A stretch of DNA of 64,000 bases from Massilia sp. UMI-21 (GTDB lineage: Bacteria; Pseudomonadota; Gammaproteobacteria; Burkholderiales; Burkholderiaceae_D): contig CP063848.1 in assembly GCA_015277795.1 (NCBI GenBank), positions 3,968,001 to 4,032,000 of the forward strand. The letters are read 5' to 3'. This document shows positions 1-7,595 of this stretch, piece by piece. The notes under the pieces were generated by a model. The model saw nothing but the letters and a program-made list of their open reading frames with translations, did no database searches and had not been told where the DNA came from. The stretch's first letter is position 1; each line of letters opens with the position of its first letter. The translations under genes were made by a program, and so were the position numbers.

Positions 1-53
1 CCGGTCGGCGACGGCGCGAAGCGGCCGATGTAGGGGGAGTCCAGATGCTTCAT
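1..53 (-). CDS. gluQ: Glutamyl-Q tRNA(Asp) synthetase, N-terminal fragment
   Basis: Only the first 17-18 codons are inside the window; the frame leaves at the left edge. They read MKHLDSPYIGRFAPSPTG. The FAPSPTG segment is the start of the class I glutamyl-tRNA synthetase fold, just before the HIGH-type motif. The YIGRFAPSPTG form, with an aromatic/Ile-Gly before RFAPSPTG, resembles GluQ (YadB), which glutamylates queuosine on tRNA(Asp), more than GltX. Full GltX cannot be excluded from so short a piece. The ATG follows an 84-bp gap after the stop of the NTF2-like gene on the same strand. Confidence 0.72.
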   Translation of the reverse strand, partial: MKHLDSPYIGRFAPSPT

Positions 54-137
54 GTCGTCATGATACCCGCAGGCCGGGCGTTCAGACAGGCCGATGCTGC
101 CGGTACGCCCATGCCATCGCCGGTCGGACGCCGCGTA

Positions 138-638
138 TCACCTGGCAGCTTTGTCGTGCTCGCCGATCAGCCTGGTCACCTGCCCCGCCACCTCGTTCGG
201 CACCGCCATCGACAGCTGGTAGTGGACGATCTCGAAACCCTTGGCCGTCTTGCGGATCACGCCGCTGGCCATGCAGGGCCCCATGTTCGGAGTGTCCAGC
301 AGTTCGTCGAACCAGATCAGCGACCGGTCGGCCGAGGCATACACGTTGCGGCGGGTGGCCTTGAAGCTCCATGCCGACTTGCGGTCGAAATATTTCTTGG
401 CCCAGCTCCTGAACGCATCGCGCTGCCACAGTTCGCTGCGGTCGGTGCCGATATAGACCCCGTCGCTGGCGATCTTGTCGAAATAGGCCATGCGCGCATT
501 GGCCGCGTCTTCGTGCCATTCGTCGACGAAGGCATTGACCTGCCGCGTCAGGACGGCGTCGGTCTCGGCATGGGCGGTGCTGGACAGGCCCAGGATCAGG
601 CTGAGGAACATACTGGCGGCGGCGAGAAATCGTTTCAT
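138..638 (-). CDS. Secreted NTF2-like (SnoaL-type) family protein
   Basis: The 166-residue product starts with a clear signal peptide (MKRFLAAASMFLSLILGL, cleavage near AHA-ET). The rest is a small alpha+beta domain with the look of the SnoaL/NTF2-like superfamily: an N-terminal helix with FVDEWHEDAA, a YIGTD strand, an aromatic WAKKYF helix and a C-terminal sheet ending in an IVHYQLSMAVPNE strand. The family includes enzymes and pure binding proteins, so no reaction can be assigned. The chosen ATG has GAAAGAGA upstream; an in-frame ATG 30 codons earlier would put a non-signal extension before the signal peptide and was rejected. gluQ follows on the same strand. Confidence 0.7.
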   Translation of the reverse strand: MKRFLAAASMFLSLILGLSSTAHAETDAVLTRQVNAFVDEWHEDAANARMAYFDKIASDGVYIGTDRSELWQRDAFRSWAKKYFDRKSAWSFKATRRNVYASADRSLIWFDELLDTPNMGPCMASGVIRKTAKGFEIVHYQLSMAVPNEVAGQVTRLIGEHDKAAR

Positions 639-769
639 GGTCTCTTTCGATAACGGAAGCATGGGGAGGACAAGGCGATGCACGCGCCAACGATAATGCA
701 AAGTTGAGCATTTGCCAACGCCGGTCATGTCAACAATGTGGTTCCGACCGTCGATTCTTTAGTACAAGG

Positions 770-785
770 TTCATGCGGATTTAAC
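770..785 (+). promoter_or_regulatory. 16-bp motif shared with the eptA upstream region
   Basis: TTCATGCGGATTTAAC lies 63 bp before the GTG of the membrane protein that opens the two-component operon. The same motif (14 of 16 identical) recurs at 3314-3329, before eptA. Its placement before the regulator operon and before a lipid A modification gene suggests a binding site for the response regulator at 1319. That is inference; no similar second half-site was established. Confidence 0.5.
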
Positions 786-848
786 ATTCCCTGTGTAAGC
801 TTGACACGCTGTCCGGCCAACCCACCCTTTGCCTGAGGCTCCTGAACC

Positions 849-1286
849 GTGAGCAAGCGTGCACAGCTTCATTCCGATACCGTCTCGATCCAGGAAATCC
901 TGGTGCTCGAAGCCGTCGCCGGCCGCCTGGCAAGACAATATCCGCCCGACTGGCTCGAACGGCAGGGGCGCCCGCTCTATGTCGCCACGCTCGTCCTGTC
1001 CTTTCTCGCCGCAGTACTGCTGGGAATGGCATGGGGGCCGTGGTGGGGCTTCCTGGTCCCGCTATGCATGCCCACCTGCGTGCTGGTGGTCCTGCCGTGG
1101 CTGCTCTTCGGACGCATCACGGGGCGTCCGCGCTGGGCCCATCGGCTGGCCACGCTCGACCGGCAGGATGCCGAACTGGTGCGGCGCTTCATTGCGCCGA
1201 TGCGACACCGTTGCGCGATCAGCGGCGACGACATCTTCGCGCTCTGGCGCCATGCCCGCCATGTCGTGGCCTACCGCCACGGCTGA
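849..1286 (+). CDS. Small two-TM membrane protein of unknown function
   Basis: A 145-residue protein with a GTG start preceded by TGAGGCTC. It has a charged N-terminal region of about 45 residues, then two hydrophobic segments (about 46-64 and 68-88) split by a WGPWWG turn, then a basic, His/Arg-rich cytoplasmic tail. No family is recognised. It ends 32 bp before the response regulator and lies downstream of the motif at 770-785, so it is probably the first gene of the regulator-kinase operon. A role as an accessory or modulator of the sensor is possible but only inferred from position. Confidence 0.68.
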   Translation: MSKRAQLHSDTVSIQEILVLEAVAGRLARQYPPDWLERQGRPLYVATLVLSFLAAVLLGMAWGPWWGFLVPLCMPTCVLVVLPWLLFGRITGRPRWAHRLATLDRQDAELVRRFIAPMRHRCAISGDDIFALWRHARHVVAYRHG

Positions 1287-1318
1287 CCGCTACTGCTTCT
1301 GTGCACTAGAATAGACGG

Positions 1319-2038
1319 ATGCGCATCCTCATCGTCGAAGACCACCCGGACATCCTCGCCAATCTCTACGGCTTCCTGGAACCCAAGGGCCACCAGCTCG
1401 ATTCCGCCCGCAACGGCTACGGCGGGCTGGCACTGGCCTCCGAGAACGATTACGACGTGATCGTCCTCGACGTCATGCTGCCCGGCCTGAACGGGCTGGA
1501 GCTGTGCCAGAAGCTGCGCACCGAACTCGGCAAGGCGACGCCGGTACTGATGCTGACCGCGCGCGACAGCCTGCCCGACAAGGTGGCCGGCTTCGACAGC
1601 GGGGCCGACGACTACCTGGTCAAGCCTTTCTCGCTGGTGGAACTCGAGGTGCGCCTGAAGGCCCTGGTGCGCCGTTCGGCCGCGGGCCATGCGCTGCACG
1701 CGACCCTGCGCTTCGGCGACCTGAGCTACGATCCGGACATGCAGGAAGCGCGCCGCGCCGGGGTGCCGGTGCAGCTCACCAAGACCGGCTATACCCTGCT
1801 GCGCTGCCTGTTGGCCAGCGCGCCGCGCATCGTCACGCGCGAGACCCTGGAGCAGGCGGTATGGGGCGACGACCGCCCCGACAGCGACGCGCTGCGCACC
1901 CACATCCATGCGCTGCGCCAGGCCATCGACAAACCCTTCGCCACGCCGATGCTGCAGACCGTGGCCGGCGTCGGCTACAAGCTGGTGCAGGCGGACTCGC
2001 AGGCGAACCCGCCCCGGCCACGCGATGCGTCCCGCTGA
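1319..2038 (+). CDS. OmpR/PmrA-type response regulator
   Basis: A 239-residue two-domain regulator. The receiver domain (about 1-120) has the acidic pocket VEDH, phospho-acceptor D51 in LDVMLPG, the switch Thr in MLTAR and K102 in DDYLVKPF. The C-terminal winged-helix DNA-binding domain (about 130-225) has the TLEQAVWGDD and DALRTHIHALRQAID signature and ends in VAGVGYKL. It is expected to be phosphorylated by the kinase whose start overlaps its end by 14 bp. The eptA and PAP2 genes just downstream make a PmrA-like role in lipid A modification likely, but QseB/TctD-type members look similar. Confidence 0.93.
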   Translation: MRILIVEDHPDILANLYGFLEPKGHQLDSARNGYGGLALASENDYDVIVLDVMLPGLNGLELCQKLRTELGKATPVLMLTARDSLPDKVAGFDSGADDYLVKPFSLVELEVRLKALVRRSAAGHALHATLRFGDLSYDPDMQEARRAGVPVQLTKTGYTLLRCLLASAPRIVTRETLEQAVWGDDRPDSDALRTHIHALRQAIDKPFATPMLQTVAGVGYKLVQADSQANPPRPRDASR

Positions 2039-3263
2039 TTCCCTGAAGCGGCGCATCGTCGTCGCCTTCGTCCTGTTCGGCCTGGGGGCCTCGCTGTTCT
2101 TCGCCTTGATCGCGGCGATCGCGGTGGAAGGCATCGAGGTGCAGCTGGTCGACAAGCGCCTGGAAGCGGCGGTGGCCTGGGCCGCCCCGCGCCAGGCTGC
2201 CGGCCTGGACGTCGACATGCCGGCCGGCCTGCGCTTCCAGCGCAACGAGGCCATCCCGGCGCCGCTGCGCGGACTGGCCGACGGCGTGCACAAGGTCGAC
2301 GTCGGCCCCACCCGCCTGCACGTGCTGGCCGGGCACGATGCCCGCGGCAACTGGGTGCTGGTCGACCACGAAAGCGACTACGACAAGATCGAGCTGGTGG
2401 TGTACTCGATGTTCGCGGCGGTGTTCGTCGGCTTCCTGCTGCTGGCCACCCTGCTCGGCGGCTTCCTGGGCAAGCGGGTGGTCGCGCCGATCCACGAGCT
2501 GGCACTGGCGGTGCGCCACGGCAGCGCGCCGCCGGCCCTCACGGCGCGCAAGGACGAGCTGGGCGTGCTCGCGCGCGCGCTCGAAGCCCACACCGCCGAA
2601 CTGCGCGCCTTCCTCGACCGCGAACGCTACTTCACCGGCGACGTCAGCCACGAGCTGCGCAGTCCCCTCACCGTGATCATGGGCGCCGCCGAAATCCTGA
2701 TGCACGACAGCGCCGCGCCGGCCGTGCGCGGCCCGGCCGAACGGATCTACCGCGCCGCGCGCGAAGCCGCCGAGTCGGTCACCGTGCTCCTGCTGCTGGC
2801 GCGCGCGCCGGAACTCGGCACACTGGCGCCGGTCCAGGTCGCGCAGGTCGCGCAGGACGAGATCGACAAGCACCGCGCGCTGGTGGACGGCAAGCCGGTC
2901 GCCCTGCGCTTCGTCGACGGTCCGGCGCTGGCGCTGCGTGCGCCGCGCGAACTGTGCGCGGCCGCCATCGGCAACCTGGTGCGCAACGCCTGCCAGTACA
3001 CCGACCAGGGCGAGGTGGTGGTGCGCATGCTGCCCGGCCAGGTCGTGGTCGAGGACACCGGCCCCGGCCTGCCGCCGGCGGTGGTGGCCACGCTCGGCAG
3101 CGGCGGCGGCGTCCCGTCGAGCGGATCGGGCGGCACCGGCCTCGGGCTCGCGCTGGCGCGCCGCATCTGCGACTTCCTGGGAGCCGGCTTCGCCTACGAA
3201 GCGCGTCCCGGCGGCGGCAGCCGTTTCACGCTGCGCTTCCCCGCCGCTTCGACGCCCATCTGA
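2025..3263 (+). CDS. Sensor histidine kinase (PmrB/QseC-like)
   Basis: A 412-residue inner-membrane kinase. TM1 is at about 10-32; a short periplasmic domain of roughly 85-90 residues follows, then TM2 at about 125-150, a HAMP-like linker, the phospho-acceptor H209 in GDVSHELRSP, the N box (AIGNLVRNACQYT), G1 (VEDTGPGLP) and G2 (GGTGLGLALARRI). The sensing domain is very small, as in PmrB-like kinases that sense cations or pH. The ATG at 2025 lies inside the end of the regulator gene, implying translational coupling. The ligand is unknown. Confidence 0.92.
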   Translation: MRPADSLKRRIVVAFVLFGLGASLFFALIAAIAVEGIEVQLVDKRLEAAVAWAAPRQAAGLDVDMPAGLRFQRNEAIPAPLRGLADGVHKVDVGPTRLHVLAGHDARGNWVLVDHESDYDKIELVVYSMFAAVFVGFLLLATLLGGFLGKRVVAPIHELALAVRHGSAPPALTARKDELGVLARALEAHTAELRAFLDRERYFTGDVSHELRSPLTVIMGAAEILMHDSAAPAVRGPAERIYRAAREAAESVTVLLLLARAPELGTLAPVQVAQVAQDEIDKHRALVDGKPVALRFVDGPALALRAPRELCAAAIGNLVRNACQYTDQGEVVVRMLPGQVVVEDTGPGLPPAVVATLGSGGGVPSSGSGGTGLGLALARRICDFLGAGFAYEARPGGGSRFTLRFPAASTPI

Positions 3264-3313
3264 ATCGCCCAGCCGGATCGCGCAACTTCGTGGCGCACCT
3301 TTGACGCCGCGCA

Positions 3314-3329
3314 TTCACACGGATTTAAC
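3314..3329 (+). promoter_or_regulatory. 16-bp motif upstream of eptA
   Basis: TTCACACGGATTTAAC lies 87 bp before the eptA GTG, in the 153-bp gap after the kinase. It matches the motif at 770-785 at 14 of 16 positions. A regulator site driving eptA separately from the kinase operon is the simplest reading, untested. Confidence 0.5.
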
Positions 3330-3416
3330 GGCCTGCTGACGAGCGGTTCACGCACCCATCCTTATCCTGCGGTGCTATCGTGGCCATTCCGGCCGCACGC
3401 CCTGAAGTGATACGAA

Positions 3417-5054
3417 GTGCACAACGTTCTCCACCGGCGCATCAGCGCCAACCTGCTGGTCTTTGCCGTTGCCCTCCTGCTTGCCACCGCTGCCAACATC
3501 AATTTCTGGGCGGCTCTTGTTCATGCCCTTGGCGGATTCTCGCTGGCGCGGCTGCCGCTGCTGGCGGGCAGCCTGGCGATCGTGGTCCTGCTGTTCTTCG
3601 CGCTGCTCATCCCGTTCAGTTTCCGCTTCATCGCCAAGCCGGCGCTGATCGCCTGCCTGGTGGTGGCCTCGGCCTCGGCATGGTTCATCAACGAGTACGG
3701 CATCGTGATCGACAAGGCCATGGTCCAGAACGTGTTCGAGACCGACCCGCGCGAGGCCGCCGAACTGCTGAACTGGCGCCTGGTGCTGTTCGTCGCCATG
3801 ACCGCCGGCCTGCCCTCGCTGCTGGTGGCGCGCGTGCAGGTGCGCTTCCCGCTCGGCGCGCGTGGCCTGGCGCAGCGCGCCGGCCTCTTTGCCGCCGCGC
3901 TGGCCCTGGCCGCCCTGCTGCTGGTCCTGCTGTTCAAGACCCTGGCCCCGGCCGTGCGCGAGCACCGCGAACTGCGCTACCTGCTCACGCCCACCAACGT
4001 CGTGCAGGCGCTCAACGGCTACCTGCGCAAGCGCTGGAGCACCCCGGTCCCGCTGCAGTCGATCGGGCTCGATGCCGTCAAGGGCAGCCGCTGGGCGGGG
4101 CAGGCGCGCCGCACGGTGACCGTGATCGTGGTCGGCGAAACCGCGCGTGCCGCCAACTTCTCGCTCAACGGCTATGCGCGCCCGACCAATCCGCAGCTGG
4201 CGCGCGAAGCGGGCCTGATCAACTTCGCACGGGTGCAGTCCTGCGGCACCGCGACCGCGGTGTCGGTGCCCTGCGTGTTTTCCGCCCTTCCGCGCGAGGA
4301 ATACGACGACGGCGCCGCCAGGCACCAGGAAGGCCTGCTCGACGTGCTGTCGCACGCGGGTTTCCGGGTACTCTGGCGCGACAACAACTCCGGCTGCAAG
4401 GGTGTCTGCGAGCGCGTCGAATTCGCCGACTTCTCCAGCCCGGCCGCCGGCAGGCGCCACTGCGGCGCCGACGAGTGCTACGACGAAGGCCTGCTCGACG
4501 GCCTGCCCGAGCTGATCCGCCGCACCGGCAAGGACCTGGTCGTCGTGCTGCACCAGAAAGGCAGCCACGGTCCGGAATACGCCAAGCGCTACCCGGCCGG
4601 CTTCGGCCGCTTCGGCCCGGTGTGCCAGACCAGCGAATTCGAGAGCTGCAGCCGCGCCTCCATCGTCGCCGCCTACGACAACACCATCCTCTACACCGAC
4701 CGTTTCCTGGCGCAGACCATCGCGCTGCTGCGCAAGAGTGCGCTGGAAGCGGACGTGGACACCACGATGCTGTATTTCTCGGACCATGGCGAATCGCTCG
4801 GCGAAGGCAATATGTACCTGCACGGCGCGCCCTACCTGTTCGCCCCCGAAGAGCAGACCCACGTGCCGATGATGCTGTGGATGTCGGACGGCTTCAGCCG
4901 GCGCTTCCGCATCGACCGCGCCTGCCTGCAGGCGCGCCGCGACCAGCCGCTGTCGCACGACAACGTGTTCCACTCGGTACTCGGCATGCTCAACGTCGAA
5001 ACCGCCGTCCTGAATCCGAAACTCGACCTGTTCCATGCCTGCGTACGCAACTGA
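3417..5054 (+). CDS. eptA: Phosphoethanolamine-lipid A transferase
   Basis: A 545-residue EptA/PmrC-family enzyme that moves phosphoethanolamine from phosphatidylethanolamine to lipid A on the periplasmic face, lowering negative charge and sensitivity to cationic peptides. About five TM helices fill residues 1-175. The soluble sulfatase-fold domain follows, with the metal/nucleophile motif VVGETARAANFSLNGY (the Thr is the expected acceptor), SCGTATAVSVPC, a HQKGSHGPEY strand and the metal-binding FSDHGESLGE. Length matches the family. The start is GTG with a weak ribosome site. The PAP2 gene overlaps its end by 20 bp, so the two are probably cotranscribed. Confidence 0.93.
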   Translation: MHNVLHRRISANLLVFAVALLLATAANINFWAALVHALGGFSLARLPLLAGSLAIVVLLFFALLIPFSFRFIAKPALIACLVVASASAWFINEYGIVIDKAMVQNVFETDPREAAELLNWRLVLFVAMTAGLPSLLVARVQVRFPLGARGLAQRAGLFAAALALAALLLVLLFKTLAPAVREHRELRYLLTPTNVVQALNGYLRKRWSTPVPLQSIGLDAVKGSRWAGQARRTVTVIVVGETARAANFSLNGYARPTNPQLAREAGLINFARVQSCGTATAVSVPCVFSALPREEYDDGAARHQEGLLDVLSHAGFRVLWRDNNSGCKGVCERVEFADFSSPAAGRRHCGADECYDEGLLDGLPELIRRTGKDLVVVLHQKGSHGPEYAKRYPAGFGRFGPVCQTSEFESCSRASIVAAYDNTILYTDRFLAQTIALLRKSALEADVDTTMLYFSDHGESLGEGNMYLHGAPYLFAPEEQTHVPMMLWMSDGFSRRFRIDRACLQARRDQPLSHDNVFHSVLGMLNVETAVLNPKLDLFHACVRN

Positions 5055-5865
5055 AGCGGCACCGGACCAGGTCCACGAGGTGGAAGATTGCAAAAGACTG
5101 CTGGACACCCCCGGCACGGCCGCCCTGTGCGCCCTGCTCGGCCTGGCGGCGCTGGCGATCTGCGCGCTCGGACGCTACACCGACATCGACCTGGCGCTGG
5201 CGGATGCGCTGTACGACCGCGTGGCCGGCGCGTTTCCGTGGCGCGAAGCCTGGCTGACGGCGACCTTCAGCCACCGGATCGCCAGGACGGTCCTGACGGT
5301 CTGCGCCGCCCTCGTCATCGCCGCCGCCTGCGGCGATGCGATCTGGCCGCAGGCGGCCTTCACGCGGCCGTTCGCACGCCTGCGCCTGCGGGTAATCGCC
5401 TGGTCCGCCCTGCTGGTCCCCGTCGTCATCAGCCTGCTCAAGCAGTCGAACGACGCGCACTGCCCCTGGGACCTGGCGCGCTATGGCGGCCATGAGCCCT
5501 ACGTGCGCCTGTTCGAGGCGCTGCCGACAGGCGTCCTGCCCGGCCACTGCCTGCCGGCGGGCCACGCCTCGAGCGCGCTATGGCTGGTGTCGCTGGTGGT
5601 CTTGTGGCTGCCGGGCCCGCCACGCAGGGCATGGCGCGCCCTGGCGGCGGCGCTGGCGCCGGGACTGGCGCTGGGATGGATGCAGCAGATGCGCGGCGCG
5701 CACTTCCTGACGCACACGCTGTGGTCGGCCTGGATCGCCTGCGCCATCGTGCTGCTGCTGGTCGTGCTGCTGCAGGCCGGGCAAGCACGCGATGCACGCC
5801 GGCGCGCGGCTAGCGGTGGTACTGGCCGTCCCGCTCCGGCTGGTATTCGATGGCGCGGACGGTGA
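5035..5865 (+). CDS. PAP2-family membrane phosphatase (lipid A or undecaprenyl type)
   Basis: A 276-residue integral membrane protein with the three PAP2 motif regions in divergent form: K-x6-CPWDLARYGG, LPAGHASSA (the PSGH box) and MRGAHFLTHTLWSAW, whose His is the expected nucleophile partner. Five to six hydrophobic helices surround them. This CPWDL/AGHASS form is seen in PAP2 proteins paired with eptA in betaproteobacteria, so removal or transfer of a lipid A phosphate is likely; undecaprenyl-pyrophosphate is an alternative substrate. The start at 5035 lies inside eptA; an in-frame GTG at 5080 preceded by CACGAGG is an alternative. The last 56 bp overlap rnk on the other strand. Confidence 0.85.
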   Translation: MPAYATEAAPDQVHEVEDCKRLLDTPGTAALCALLGLAALAICALGRYTDIDLALADALYDRVAGAFPWREAWLTATFSHRIARTVLTVCAALVIAAACGDAIWPQAAFTRPFARLRLRVIAWSALLVPVVISLLKQSNDAHCPWDLARYGGHEPYVRLFEALPTGVLPGHCLPAGHASSALWLVSLVVLWLPGPPRRAWRALAAALAPGLALGWMQQMRGAHFLTHTLWSAWIACAIVLLLVVLLQAGQARDARRRAASGGTGRPAPAGIRWRGR

Positions 5866-6217
5866 CGTCGAACAGGGCGCCGTCGGGGCGCTCCCAGCGG
5901 ATGGTGTCGCCCACCTTCAGGCCCAGCAGCGCGGTGCCCACCGGCGTCAGGATCGACAGCTGTTCGGGGCCGCCGCTCATGTCCTTCGGGTAGGTCAGCG
6001 TCATCGTTACTTCCTGTTCCGAACCGTCGAACGCGAAGCGCACGCGCGAATTCATGGTGACGACGTCGGGCGGCATTTCCCATGGTTCCGCGAGCGCGGC
6101 GCGGCCCAGTTCATCGAGCAGCGCGTCGCGCGCATGGGCCTGCGCGGCCGGCAGTGCGTCCAGCAGGCGGTCGAGGCGGTCCATGTCCAGCCATGAGACG
6201 AGGATGGTCGGTTTCAT
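5810..6217 (-). CDS. rnk: Regulator of nucleoside diphosphate kinase (Rnk)
   Basis: A 135-residue protein with the Rnk layout: an N-terminal helical hairpin (about 10-45) followed by a GreA/GreB C-terminal FKBP-like domain containing VTMNSRVRF, VTMTLTYP, ILTPVGTALLGLKVGDTI and a closing strand. Rnk binds RNA polymerase near the secondary channel and affects nucleotide pools. It reads towards the PAP2 gene and their 3' ends overlap by 56 bp, so the last 18 codons of PAP2 are antisense to the end of rnk. Confidence 0.92.
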   Translation of the reverse strand: MKPTILVSWLDMDRLDRLLDALPAAQAHARDALLDELGRAALAEPWEMPPDVVTMNSRVRFAFDGSEQEVTMTLTYPKDMSGGPEQLSILTPVGTALLGLKVGDTIRWERPDGALFDVTVRAIEYQPERDGQYHR

Positions 6218-6490
6218 TCTTGCTCCTGATTGTGTGCCCGCGAACGTGGCGGGCGGGGATCATCGCGGCAGCGCTCGGCGGCCGCGGCGTGGCATCGGGG
6301 AAGCTCGGGAGGACGAAATCGGGGGTGCTGCGAAGGGTGTTGCGGTCCTCACCGAGCCGGGAAAAGCGGGGCGGATACGGCCAGGCCCCTGCCCTGCTGG
6401 CAGGCAAAGTTAGCCGGCGATGTGAAGCGTGGTGGGTTCATGGGTAATGGCGATGGATCAGGGGCCAGTATAGCCCCTGTGACAGATCCG

Positions 6491-7447
6491 TCAATGGCGC
6501 ACGGTATGATCCAGGCCACGGTGCAGGCCGGCACAGGCCGCGAACGGCACCAGGAACGGATACAGCGCCCAGACCGCGCGTCCGTCGACGCGCACGCACA
6601 GCGCCGCGTACAGCGGCGGCAGCGCCATCAAGAGCAGCAGGCTGGCGAGCGGACGCAGCGCCTGCGGGGCGGCGCGCCAGCCCAGCGCCGCCAGCGGCAC
6701 CAGCAGCAAGGCGCTGCCCACGATCGATGCCAGCGATGGCAGGTCCTGCAGCGCGTGCAGCAGCTGGTCCAGCCTGGGGCGCCAGGTGTAGCCCGGCAGG
6801 CCGGTGATGAGCCACCAGCGCACCGCCACCATCCAGGCGCCCGCCGCGGCCAGCACGGCCAGGCCGGGCAAGGGGGCGATGCGGCGCATCGCGACGAGCC
6901 ACACCAGCAGCAGGATGTTTTCTTCGCGCACGGCGGTGCCGGCCAGGCCGGCGGCGGCGGCCAGCCACGGCTGGCCCGACACGAGCGCCAGCACGAAGGC
7001 CGTGCGCGCGCAGATCGAACCTGGATCGACCAGCAGGTAGGGCGCGTACCAGAAGGTGGGCAGCGCCACGATCATCGCCAGGCCGGCCGCGATCGCGCGG
7101 CGCCGGTCGAGGCCCGCGCGCAGCACGGTCGCCGTCGTCAAGCAGGCGCCCAGCGTCACCAGCACCCAGTTGAGCATGGCGAAGCCGTTGCGCAGGTCGC
7201 CGGGAATGAGGGCGGCCAGCGCCGGCACCAGCAGCCGGTACGGGAAAGGCGCGACCAGTTCGCTCGCGGGAATCTCGCCGCGCAGGTAGCGCGCGGTGTC
7301 GTAGTAGGCCTGCGAATCGGCGACCGTGCCGCCCCAGCGCCAGGTCATGACCAGCAACGCCAGCAGCGCGAAGGCGGCGGCCAGCCAGGGCCAGGCGATG
7401 CGATGCCGGGTGGTGGGGAAGGCGGGCGAGATGCTGGCTGGTGGCAT
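6491..7447 (-). CDS. Polytopic membrane protein, GT87/DUF2029-like
   Basis: A 318-residue inner-membrane protein with roughly eight to nine hydrophobic segments. The first periplasmic loop carries an acidic/aromatic stretch (GTVADSQAYYDTARYL) and a later loop a VREEN motif, a pattern seen in polyprenol-dependent glycosyltransferases and DUF2029-like proteins. No firm family match can be made by eye. The ATG at 7447 is used because it leaves a short cytoplasmic N-terminus before TM1; an in-frame ATG at 7504 would add 19 basic residues. Neither has a good ribosome site. It follows the paoABC genes on the same strand after a GC-rich hairpin. Confidence 0.65.
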   Translation of the reverse strand: MPPASISPAFPTTRHRIAWPWLAAAFALLALLVMTWRWGGTVADSQAYYDTARYLRGEIPASELVAPFPYRLLVPALAALIPGDLRNGFAMLNWVLVTLGACLTTATVLRAGLDRRRAIAAGLAMIVALPTFWYAPYLLVDPGSICARTAFVLALVSGQPWLAAAAGLAGTAVREENILLLVWLVAMRRIAPLPGLAVLAAAGAWMVAVRWWLITGLPGYTWRPRLDQLLHALQDLPSLASIVGSALLLVPLAALGWRAAPQALRPLASLLLLMALPPLYAALCVRVDGRAVWALYPFLVPFAACAGLHRGLDHTVRH

Positions 7448-7530
7448 GCTGCAGGGACGGGTGACAAAACGGCGATGATAGCCGCGACCGGCAATGGCGT
7501 CCATGCCACCGAATGAAGAGCAGGAGTGAA

Positions 7531-7569
7531 GGACAGGAATGATGGACAGGAACGACGGACAGGAGGGGC
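7531..7569. repeat. Three 13-bp tandem units (GGACAGGA core)
   Basis: GGACAGGAATGAT, GGACAGGAACGAC and GGACAGGAGGGGC follow one another directly, between the end of the molybdenum hydroxylase gene and the membrane protein start. The third unit runs into the left arm of the hairpin at 7562-7586. Function unknown. Confidence 0.75.
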
Positions 7570-7586
7570 GGACCGGCCGCCCCTCC
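7562..7586 (-). terminator. GC-rich hairpin after paoC-like gene
   Basis: GGAGGGGCGG and CCGCCCCTCC form a perfect 10-bp stem with loop ACCGG, 10 bp after the large-subunit stop codon. No U tract follows on the minus strand, so it may stabilise the 3' end or pause polymerase rather than act as a classical intrinsic terminator. Confidence 0.5.
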
Positions 7587-7595
7587 CGCCCCCGC

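Noticed and set aside
1833..3314. Minus-strand 493-codon frame opposite the histidine kinase
   Set aside because: Shadow of the kinase; the sense strand has all kinase boxes.
6459..6477. AGGGGC / GCCCCT hairpin between rnk and the membrane protein gene
   Set aside because: It has a 6-bp stem with a 7-nt loop and no U tract on either strand; too weak to call a terminator.
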